Origin: an uncultured cyanobacterium
GTDB taxonomy: Bacteria; Cyanobacteriota; Cyanobacteriia; CACIAM-69d
Direction of reading: 5' to 3'
Assembly (NCBI GenBank): GCA_937894105.1
Contig: CALCTI010000206.1
Location: 1 to 22,824, forward strand
DNA: 22,824 bases
Part shown: piece after piece, positions 8,454 through 14,479 of the stretch
How positions within the stretch are numbered: the stretch's first letter is position 1
Layout of the letters: every line of letters starts with the position of its first letter
Notes under the pieces: model-generated
The model's database searches: none
What the model was told of the DNA's origin: nothing
The model's input: the letters and a program-made list of their open reading frames with translations, nothing else
Program-made: the position numbers and the translations under genes

Positions 8454-8863
8454 AGATTCAAAATTGCAGAAATGCCGTTAGTTTTGCTTTCAGAGAGTTC
8501 GTCTTCAAGCGCTCCTAAACAGGCGGTTTCTAGCGTATTTTTTAACGTACTCAAAAACGCACTTAAAAATGAATCTCAGGGGAATCCTAAACCTGTTAAT
8601 TAGGTGATTTCAAGGGCTATTTACAAAGTAATGCGTAGGGTGTTTAGTCTACTTTTGCTTAAATATAGTTGCGAGAACATTCGACTACTTTCTCGTTGAT
8701 TTTTATCGTTTTTAAATAACTGGACCCATTTCTTTTCTGAGTGGGTTAACAAAGCAGACTTATAAAATGCTAACCATAAAATAACTGAAATAGGGGCGGT
8801 AAAAAATGACTGCAACCGATATAAGAATCCCATACTTACGTTTCGTTGCAATCGCTAAAATTC
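8454..8863. other. Divergent intergenic region between thiC and menA
   Basis: About 410 bp that must hold the thiC promoter (minus strand) and the menA promoter (plus strand). A 76-codon minus-strand ORF (8621-8851) overlaps it but shows no family motif and no ribosome-binding site, so I do not call it. Base composition is more AT-rich than in the flanking genes. No repeat or RNA gene is recognised here. Confidence 0.45.
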
Positions 8864-8869
8864 TATAAT
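8864..8869 (+). promoter_or_regulatory. Candidate -10 box of menA
   Basis: A perfect TATAAT lies 62 bp upstream of the menA ATG. The matching -35 position (TTTCGT at 8841-8846, 17-bp spacer) is poor, so this is a weak assignment. If used, the transcript would start near 8876, which favours the ATG at 8932 over the TTG at 8884. Confidence 0.4.
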
Positions 8870-8931
8870 TAAAACCCTGTTAATTGTTCACAGGATTTTT
8901 CTCAGCAACTTTTACGATAGTTCGCCCAATA

Positions 8932-9924
8932 ATGCCTATTACGTCTGACTCCCACGTTGAGCCGTCAATTTCCGCTGGTGCCCCCTCTGAGACCTTTACC
9001 AAAGGACCTTTAGAAGCCAAGCCTTCTCGCCAGGAGCTCTGGAAGGCGGCCATTAAGCTGCCCATGTATACGGTGGCGGTGATTCCAATTTTTGTGGGCA
9101 GCGCGGTGGCGGCGTACGAGACCGCCCAGATCAATGGCTTAAATCTAGGGTTGTTTTTGGTGGGGGCGATCACCATAATCGCCTGGCTAAATTTAACCAA
9201 TGATCTGTTTGATGCGAATACGGGGATTGACGTTAATAAAGCCCATTCTGTGGTGAATTTAACGGGCAATAGCAGTTTAATATTTTGGATTTCTAACCTG
9301 TTTTTATTGTTGGGAATTGGGGCGATCGCAACTATCTCATTCCTACAGCAAGACGTCACGGTTTTAGGACTAATATTTCTGGCAACTTTTCTCGGCTATA
9401 CCTATCAGGGACCGCCGTTTCGTTTCGGCTATTTAGGATTAGGGGAACCTATCTGTTTCCTAACCTTTGGTCCCTTAACATTGAGCGCTGCTTATTACAG
9501 CCAAGCGCCCACGATGGAAGCGTTTCGTCTAAGTAATCCTAACTGGCTAGGAGCTATTTTTATCGGTATTACCACCAGTTTGATTTTGTTCTGTTCCCAT
9601 TTTCATCAGGTGGAAGATGATTTGGCGGCCGGTAAAGCGTCGCCCGTGGCTCGCTTGGGAACCCAGCGATCTGCTTACGTTTTGACCGCGGGATGTGCCC
9701 TGGCTTTTGTTGTGATGCTTGGGGGGGCGATCGCTAGAATCTTACCCATCACAGCCCTCCTTTGTTTAATTAGCATTCCGTCAGCAATCAAACTTTGTCG
9801 TCATGTTTTAGAGAACCATGATCAGCCGGAACTGGTTAAAAGTAGCAAATTTATTGCAGTGAACTTGCACTTTTGGAGCGGCTTATTTTTGGGGTTGGGA
9901 ATTCTTATTGGCAAAATGCCGTAG
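8932..9924 (+). CDS. menA: 2-carboxy-1,4-naphthoquinone phytyltransferase MenA
   Basis: A UbiA-superfamily membrane prenyltransferase that attaches the phytyl chain to the naphthoquinone ring in phylloquinone (the photosystem I secondary acceptor) synthesis. Of 330 residues, a hydrophilic N-terminus of about 30 is followed by KLPMYTVAVIPIFVG and about eight or nine hydrophobic helices. The prenyl-diphosphate/Mg-binding motif is NLTNDLFDANTGID (87-100), followed by NKAHSVVNLTG; a second acidic region FHQVEDDLAAGK lies in the second half. Residues TYQGPPFRFGYLGLGE are typical of the MenA branch. The frame extends to a TTG at 8884 (16 more codons), but the ATG at 8932 is the likelier start. It converges on the aldolase gene. 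Confidence 0.93.
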   Translation: MPITSDSHVEPSISAGAPSETFTKGPLEAKPSRQELWKAAIKLPMYTVAVIPIFVGSAVAAYETAQINGLNLGLFLVGAITIIAWLNLTNDLFDANTGIDVNKAHSVVNLTGNSSLIFWISNLFLLLGIGAIATISFLQQDVTVLGLIFLATFLGYTYQGPPFRFGYLGLGEPICFLTFGPLTLSAAYYSQAPTMEAFRLSNPNWLGAIFIGITTSLILFCSHFHQVEDDLAAGKASPVARLGTQRSAYVLTAGCALAFVVMLGGAIARILPITALLCLISIPSAIKLCRHVLENHDQPELVKSSKFIAVNLHFWSGLFLGLGILIGKMP

Positions 9925-9963
9925 TTTAGCCGCTGCTCAGAAATGTCGCCAAAATAATAAAGA

Positions 9964-9996
9964 GGAATCTCCATGGTTAGCTCCCATAAAGATTCC
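9964..9996. terminator. Hairpin between menA and aldolase
   Basis: Arms GGAATCT and AGATTCC (7 bp) enclose a smaller ATGG/CCAT pairing. It is followed on the minus strand by an AT-rich tract (CTCTTTATTATTTT), consistent with a second terminator behind the aldolase. On the plus strand it could also stop menA transcripts. Confidence 0.5.
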
Positions 9997-9998
9997 CC

Positions 9999-10017
9999 AA
10001 AAGCCTCCCAGCGGAGG
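9999..10017 (-). terminator. Intrinsic terminator of the aldolase gene
   Basis: On the minus strand CCTCC-GCTG-GGAGG forms a tight 5-bp stem followed by CTTTTG. It lies about 80 bases after the aldolase stop codon and is followed by the second hairpin at 9964-9996. Confidence 0.5.
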
Positions 10018-10097
10018 AGAGCATTAAAGTAGTCGCACGATAATTTCGTAGCTATTTCATGTTTTCACATCATTCAATAACCTTGAAATTGTGAGTC

Positions 10098-11156
10098 CTA
10101 GCTAGCGGCACCGGCCAACTCAGGAGCTGCCTTTTCCATATCAGCAGTGTACTTACCAATGCTAGCGGCGCTGTTGAGCTCGGCGCGGCGTAGCAAACGC
10201 TTTTGAGCTTCAGCCACGTTGGCTTCCTCGCCTTTCCAGTAGTCCAAAGCGGGCTGTTGAATGGCGCGAGCGTAGGAGAAGGTAACGCTCCAGGGGCACT
10301 GGCTGCCGAACTTAGCGTTCATGGCATTCAAGTGAGCAGAGGAATCTTCCTTGCTCTGACCACCGGATAGGAAGGCGATGCCGGGAACCGTGCTGGGCAC
10401 GTTGCTGCGTAGGCACTTGATGGTCATCTCTGCTACCTCGTCAACGCTGGCTTGACCATCGGGGTTGTTCTTACCGGTGATCACCATACTGGGCTTCAGG
10501 ATCATGCCTTCGAAGTCCACCTTGTTTAGGCGTAGCTGCTTGAAAACTGCCTGTAGGGTGCGATCAGTGACGCTGTAGCAAGAATTGATGCAGTGGTCGT
10601 GGTCGATCAACACTTCGGGCTCAACAATGGGAACCAACCCTCCTTCTTGGCACAGGGCCGCGTAGCGAGCCAAGGCGTGGGCATTGCCTTCGATGCAGGT
10701 GTCGCTGGGAATATCTTTGCCAATGGTGATGACTGCGCGCCACTTAGCAAAGCGGGCACCCATTTTGTAGTACTCGGCGATGCGATCGCGCAGCCCGTCT
10801 AAACCTTCAGTAATTTTCTCGTCGGGACAACCGGTCAAATCCTTAGCGCCCGTATCAACTTTAATTCCAATAATGATGCCGCGATCCTTCATTGCCTTGG
10901 TGAAGGGCACGCCGTCCGCCGTGGACTGACGAATGGTCTCATCGTATAAAATCGCACCGCTGACGTACTTGCTTAAATCTGGAGTGGTCAAAATCAGCTC
11001 GCGATAGGCTCGGCGGCGGTCTTCAGTGGCAGGAATTCCCAGCGCCTCAAAGCGCTTATTACAGGTACCGTTGCTCTCATCCATTGCCAGGATTCCCTTG
11101 CCGGGAGCCACCATAGCCTGAGCGGTGGTCTTAAGCTCTTGAGTATATTGACTCAC
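10098..11156 (-). CDS. fda: Fructose-bisphosphate aldolase, class I
   Basis: Catalyses the reversible condensation of dihydroxyacetone phosphate with glyceraldehyde 3-phosphate in glycolysis, gluconeogenesis and the Calvin cycle, through a Schiff base rather than a metal. It is a 352-residue eukaryotic-type class I enzyme. Seen in order are GKGILAMDESNGTC, the lysine in FAKWRAV (about 138), the acidic pair in VEPEVL (about 179/181), the Schiff-base lysine in GMILKPSMV (about 221), and the phosphate-binding FLSGGQS loop. The C-terminus lacks the final Tyr of animal enzymes. I place the start at the GTG at 11156, because an AGAGGG ribosome-binding site lies 8 bases upstream of it; the in-frame TTG at 11162 would be only 2 bases away. 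Confidence 0.96.
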   Translation of the reverse strand: MSQYTQELKTTAQAMVAPGKGILAMDESNGTCNKRFEALGIPATEDRRRAYRELILTTPDLSKYVSGAILYDETIRQSTADGVPFTKAMKDRGIIIGIKVDTGAKDLTGCPDEKITEGLDGLRDRIAEYYKMGARFAKWRAVITIGKDIPSDTCIEGNAHALARYAALCQEGGLVPIVEPEVLIDHDHCINSCYSVTDRTLQAVFKQLRLNKVDFEGMILKPSMVITGKNNPDGQASVDEVAEMTIKCLRSNVPSTVPGIAFLSGGQSKEDSSAHLNAMNAKFGSQCPWSVTFSYARAIQQPALDYWKGEEANVAEAQKRLLRRAELNSAASIGKYTADMEKAAPELAGAAS

Positions 11157-11164
11157 TATCAATG

Positions 11165-11170
11165 CCCTCT
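11165..11170 (-). promoter_or_regulatory. Ribosome-binding site deciding the aldolase start
   Basis: AGAGGG on the minus strand is 8 bases before the GTG at 11156 and only 2 before the TTG at 11162, so it supports the GTG start. Confidence 0.6.
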
Positions 11171-11204
11171 TTAATAGGAAATGTTCTCGTCAAAATTATT
11201 GCAA

Positions 11205-11233
11205 GTAATAGTCAATAAGTCTACACTTCTCAA
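11205..11233 (-). promoter_or_regulatory. Candidate sigma-70-type promoter of the aldolase gene
   Basis: On the minus strand TTGAGA (11228-11233) and TATTAC (11205-11210) are separated by 17 bp, about 50 bp upstream of the start codon. The pair matches the consensus moderately. An alternative AATAAT lies slightly downstream. Confidence 0.4.
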
Positions 11234-11610
11234 CATTGGAGCTTTAAACAACACACTGCATGCTGTAGGTTCAGGCTTTCTCAGCGGTTTCAGCGTCCAT
11301 AGCAATAGTCCGAGCCGCTGATATGGGTACCCATATGCCACACTGCTCTAATGACAGATATTTTTGTTAAGTTTTTTATGGAAGCCCGTTTTCCTGAACC
11401 GCATCGAAAATTCAAAATCAAATAATTTGAATTTAGGGTCCCAGGTTCTAAATATTGAAAAGTCTCGATTTTATCGATGCTGTATTTCAAGAGAGCAGTA
11501 AGACTATTGCAAGCAGCGAACTCCGCAGGATTGCTTAGGAGTCCGGATGCAGCAGCAGTCTCGATTGATCCTTTCTCCCTTCGTTTATTTTTTGTTGCTG
11601 CTTTAACGCC
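11234..11610. other. Divergent intergenic region with a 16-bp perfect palindrome
   Basis: No convincing gene lies between the aldolase promoter and the hypothetical protein that starts at 11611. A 137-codon minus-strand ORF (11290-11703) runs across it, has no motif and overlaps that gene. The region contains the perfect palindrome ATATGGGTACCCATAT (11321-11336), preceded by inverted arms TCAGCGG (11281-11287) and CCGCTGA (11315-11321). The palindrome could be an operator or a hairpin. Confidence 0.5.
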
Positions 11611-12108
11611 ATGAATGCTGTTAAGAAGTCCACCAGTATTGCGATCGCCAGTAAGATTGCCGCAATTGCTAGTTTGCTGCGATCGCAGATACCCTATGCA
11701 CAAATTGACTTTAGTCCGTGGGTTGAAAACGACCTAACCCTGCGCTTTGAAGATCGACACTCTATTGATTTGTCCGTTAATCTTCCTCGAGTTTCCCAGA
11801 AGCTACAGTGTCGCTGTATGTTGCTGCAAGTGACTGTGCCTTACGTGGACGTGGCTTCTCCAGTATCAGTGGGGCATCTCCAGGGGGATTTTGGGGGATA
11901 CGAAACCGCAGTGGAAGTGGAGTTTTCTGGCTATGGTTTTGATGGAACTCAACAGTGGAAATTTGCCACTGTAAACGGCGGCCAATTTTCGGGAGCCACG
12001 TTGCCGACTTCTGACGGTCAACAGCTAATTGAAGAGCTTGTGCAAAGAATTTTGGAGTTGTTTCCGAGTTTAAAAATCGTTGAGATCGAATCAAGAAAAG
12101 CGTCTTGA
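11611..12108 (+). CDS. Hypothetical protein, unrecognised family
   Basis: A 165-residue protein I cannot assign to a family. The N-terminus has a short basic and Ala/Ile-rich stretch (about 1-30) that is not a convincing signal peptide. The middle is beta-strand-like, with alternating hydrophobics (LQCRCMLLQVTVPYVDV, then YETAVEVEFSGYGFDG). It ends in an amphipathic helix (IEELVQRILELFPSL). Two HIP1 sites lie near its start (11641 and 11680), as in native genes of this genome, which supports it being resident. No ribosome-binding site precedes the ATG, and another start is possible. The stop codon lies inside the first of two short hairpin repeats. It stands alone, with a MITE-like element between it and the DUF924 gene. 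Confidence 0.6.
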   Translation: MNAVKKSTSIAIASKIAAIASLLRSQIPYAQIDFSPWVENDLTLRFEDRHSIDLSVNLPRVSQKLQCRCMLLQVTVPYVDVASPVSVGHLQGDFGGYETAVEVEFSGYGFDGTQQWKFATVNGGQFSGATLPTSDGQQLIEELVQRILELFPSLKIVEIESRKAS

Positions 12109-12155
12109 ATAGCGTTTTTATTCAGACGTTTTTATTGAATAGTGTTTTTATTCAA
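12105..12155. repeat. Two direct hairpin repeats at a gene end
   Basis: TTGAATAGCGTTTTTATTCA (12105-12124) recurs 30 bp later as TTGAATAGTGTTTTTATTCA (12135-12154, one mismatch). Each copy is itself a hairpin, with TGAATA pairing to TATTCA across a T-rich loop. The first copy contains the stop codon of the upstream hypothetical gene. They may serve as a weak terminator or be the product of a local duplication. Confidence 0.6.
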
Positions 12156-12165
12156 TAGCATCTTA

Positions 12166-12297
12166 GAGGATGTCTGAAAAGTCTCAAGCACGACTCATCT
12201 TGTCGTAGGCTGCAACGAAAGAATGCGTGTTTGCGCTCTTTCATCACAGCATTCAGAACCAGTTTGAAGTGTCCGATCAGACTTTTCAGACATCCAC
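12166..12297. mobile_element. MITE-like element with TTA flanks
   Basis: A 132-bp non-coding element. Its ends are near-perfect inverted repeats: G-A-GGATGTCTGAAAAGTCT on the left and, read inward, G-T-GGATGTCTGAAAAGTCT on the right, giving 17 identical bases in a row. TTA lies directly outside both ends (12163-12165 and 12298-12300), a 3-bp duplication of the TNA type seen with some IS5-family elements. Inside is a second inverted pair, GAAAGA (12217-12222) and TCTTTC (12237-12242). There is no ORF. It lies 74 bp before the DUF924 gene. Assignment to a transposase family is inference. Confidence 0.78.
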
Positions 12298-12373
12298 TTA
12301 ATGAGACTGTATTATTTGTAAGCAGTTAAGATAGACTTGAATTTGAGCTGAGTTCAAGCAGATTTATTAGCCC

Positions 12374-12946
12374 ATGGCTTATCAGGACGTGCTTGATTTT
12401 TGGTTTGATGAATCTGATTCTGAGATTTATGGGAAGGCGCGAAAAGAGTGGTTTATTAAAGATTCCACTTTCGATGCGGAAATTAAGCAAAATTTTGGTC
12501 CAGTGCTAAATCAGGCGTCTGTGGGGAAACTGGACCATTGGCGAGATAAACCTTTATCTTGTTTGGCATTAGTGGTTATTTTAGACCAGTTTTCTCGCAA
12601 TCTTTTTCGACGCCAGCCCGAGGCTTTTGCCCAAGATAGTAAAGCTTTAGAAATTGCTCGAGAGGCGATCGCCCGTCAATTTGATCAGAATTTATTGCCG
12701 GTTCAGCGGGTGTTTTTCTACTTACCTTTTGAGCACAGTGAGGCGATCGCTGATCAACTAGAATCACTGCGCCTGTTTAAAACGTTAGAAGGCGACCCCG
12801 AGTGTGGCAGCTTTGTGACCTACGCCCAGAAACATTATGAGGTAATTGAGAAATTTGGGCGATTTCCCCATCGAAACGTCATTTTGGGGCGAGAAAATAC
12901 GGCCGCTGAAGAAGAATTTTTAAAACAACCGGGGTCGGCGTTCTAA
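12374..12946 (+). CDS. DUF924 family protein
   Basis: A 190-residue soluble protein that matches DUF924, a widespread family with a TPR-like all-helical fold and no established reaction. Recognisable blocks are the start DVLDFWFDE, the KEWF segment, LALVVILDQFSRNLFR (about 64-79), QRVFFYLPFEHSE (about 108-120), and the C-terminal RFPHRNVILGRENTAAEEEFL. Length is normal for the family and the frame is intact. The ATG at 12374 is the only sensible start. The gene lies 40 bp before the CNNM/CBS protein on the same strand, so the two may be co-transcribed. A MITE-like element separates it from the upstream hypothetical gene and may carry or disturb its promoter. Confidence 0.9.
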   Translation: MAYQDVLDFWFDESDSEIYGKARKEWFIKDSTFDAEIKQNFGPVLNQASVGKLDHWRDKPLSCLALVVILDQFSRNLFRRQPEAFAQDSKALEIAREAIARQFDQNLLPVQRVFFYLPFEHSEAIADQLESLRLFKTLEGDPECGSFVTYAQKHYEVIEKFGRFPHRNVILGRENTAAEEEFLKQPGSAF

Positions 12947-12986
12947 AGTGGGACCAATTAAGTTGGAATGATGCCTGGCTTTAACT

Positions 12987-14090
12987 ATGGTTCCTCCTGG
13001 TTTGGTGCTTTTTGGATCGAGTGTATTGGCGTCGGCTCAGCCTATGTTGGGCAGCGTTTGGGTTGATGTGTCGGCGTTGGCAATTTTGTTGGTGTTATCG
13101 GCGGTATTTTCGGGGTCTGAAACGGCGATTACTGCCCTGGATAATTTTAAACTGCGATCGCTGATTCGCGAACAGGGGGATCCAGATCGGATTTTTTCCC
13201 TAGTGCTAGAAAAACGCACCCGATTTATCACTACCCTTTTGGTGGGCAATAATTTAATTAATAATTTTGCCGCTATTTTAACGAGCTATATTTTTGTGGT
13301 GTGGTTGGGAGAATCGGGATTTGGCGTTGGAATTGCCACCGGTGCCATTACGTTTTTAGTGTTGATTTTTGGAGAAATCACACCGAAATCTATTGCCGTC
13401 ACGAATACAATTCCAATTTTTAAGGTGATCGTTCGCCCCGTTTATTTACTGTCAAATCTATTAGACGCTCTTGGTATTGTTCGTCTGTTTGAAGGGATTG
13501 CCCAAACGGCGATTCGATTAGTGAGTCGCAATCAAACTCAACCCACAGAAACGGTCAAAGATTTGCAATTAATGATTGATATTCTTGGGGGCAAAGGAAA
13601 GCTTGATTTTAATCGGCGACAGTTAATTAATAAGGCGTTAATGTTAGACCGGCTGCAGGCAAAGGAGGTGGTCAAACCGCGCATTGAAATGCAAACGATC
13701 CCCCACGAGGCAACCCTAGAAGCGGCGGTTAATTTGTGTTTGGATACGGGCTATTCTCGTGTGCCGGTGCAGGAGGAGTCGAAAGATAGCATTGTGGGCA
13801 TTGTGCGACTTAAGCGGGTGTTGCAGGTGCTGCGGCGATCGCAACAGGCGGGAGAAAATCGCGAGCAGGATCTAGTCACTACGGTGATGGAGCCACCCAC
13901 CTATGTGCCGGATACGAAGCGGCTGGCGGATCTGCTAAAGGAAATGCTGAAGGACCGGCTGCATATTGCGATCGTTGTGGATGAGTATGGGGGCACGGAT
14001 GGGCTGCTGACGTTGGAGGATATTTTGGAGGAGCTGGTGGGTGAAATTTACGACGAAAGTGACCGACCGGGGCGATCGCGAGCAGCGTAG
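12987..14090 (+). CDS. CNNM/CBS domain membrane protein (HlyC/CorC family)
   Basis: A membrane protein of the CNNM/CorC/TlyC group, linked in other organisms to magnesium or cobalt transport. The 367 residues contain an N-terminal hydrophobic segment, the CNNM (DUF21) transmembrane domain (about 25-185) with FSGSETA (41-47), GNNLINN (87-93) and FGEITPKSIA (128-137), and then a cytoplasmic pair of CBS domains (about 225-355) with GYSRVPV and DEYGGTDGLLTLEDILEELV. It stops shortly after EIYDESDR and so lacks the C-terminal transporter-associated (CorC_HlyC) domain present in most relatives of 420-450 residues. The stop is clean and HIP1-rich sequence follows, so it may be a natural short form. 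Transport substrate not determinable. Confidence 0.9.
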   Translation: MVPPGLVLFGSSVLASAQPMLGSVWVDVSALAILLVLSAVFSGSETAITALDNFKLRSLIREQGDPDRIFSLVLEKRTRFITTLLVGNNLINNFAAILTSYIFVVWLGESGFGVGIATGAITFLVLIFGEITPKSIAVTNTIPIFKVIVRPVYLLSNLLDALGIVRLFEGIAQTAIRLVSRNQTQPTETVKDLQLMIDILGGKGKLDFNRRQLINKALMLDRLQAKEVVKPRIEMQTIPHEATLEAAVNLCLDTGYSRVPVQEESKDSIVGIVRLKRVLQVLRRSQQAGENREQDLVTTVMEPPTYVPDTKRLADLLKEMLKDRLHIAIVVDEYGGTDGLLTLEDILEELVGEIYDESDRPGRSRAA

Positions 14091-14167
14091 ATTTTGGACG
14101 ATAAATCCGTTGCAAAGGGGCGGAATCACAGGGACACGGCAATTTTCCGGATTTTCTAAAAAATCCT

Positions 14168-14195
14168 TTGACAGGGTTAAACAGTATGCTATTGT
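14168..14195 (+). promoter_or_regulatory. Candidate promoter of the tRNA-Tyr/tRNA-Thr pair
   Basis: A perfect TTGACA (14168-14173) with TATTGT (14190-14195) after a 16-bp spacer, about 20 bp before the mature 5' end of tRNA-Tyr. It is the best -35 element found in the window. Confidence 0.5.
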
Positions 14196-14214
14196 TGTGT
14201 CCCGTGGACGCCGT

Positions 14215-14296
14215 GGGTCGGTGCCCGAGTGGTTAATGGGGGCGGACTGTAAATCCGCTGACTACGTCTACGTTGGTTCGAATCCAACCCGGCCCA
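14215..14296 (+). tRNA. tRNA-Tyr (anticodon GTA)
   Basis: An 82-nt class II tRNA. The acceptor stem GGGTCGG pairs with CCGGCCC (one T-G pair). The anticodon stem and loop are CGGACTGTAAATCCG, with anticodon GTA. A long variable arm (TGACTACGTCTACG region) and the T-loop GGTTCGAATCC follow. The discriminator base is A and CCA is not encoded. Confidence 0.95.
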
Positions 14297-14341
14297 TTGT
14301 TCACGCCTTTGCTAGTTGCCATAGGGCGATACTAGAAAAAT

Positions 14342-14413
14342 GCCCCCGTAGCTCAGTGGTAGAGCGCACCCTTGGTAAGGGTGAGGTCACGAGTTCAACT
14401 CTCGTCGGGGGCC
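14342..14413 (+). tRNA. tRNA-Thr (anticodon GGT)
   Basis: A 72-nt tRNA. The acceptor GCCCCCG pairs with CGGGGGC; the D-arm is GCTC...GAGC; the anticodon arm is CACCC-TTGGTAA-GGGTG with anticodon GGT; the T-arm is ACGAG-TTCAACT-CTCGT. The discriminator position reads C, which is unusual, and CCA is not encoded. It lies 45 bp after tRNA-Tyr and is probably processed from the same transcript. Confidence 0.95.
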
Positions 14414-14479
14414 CTGAATCTTATAAATTCGCTAAACGTTTTCTAATAGCCTTGGAGCACGTGAAAACGCACCAAAGGA

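Noticed and set aside
8621..8851. 76-codon minus-strand ORF between thiC and menA
   Set aside because: No recognisable family, no ribosome-binding site, and it occupies the likely promoter region.
11290..11703. 137-codon minus-strand ORF upstream of the aldolase
   Set aside because: It overlaps the better-supported plus-strand gene at 11611 and covers a palindrome-rich control region; no motif.
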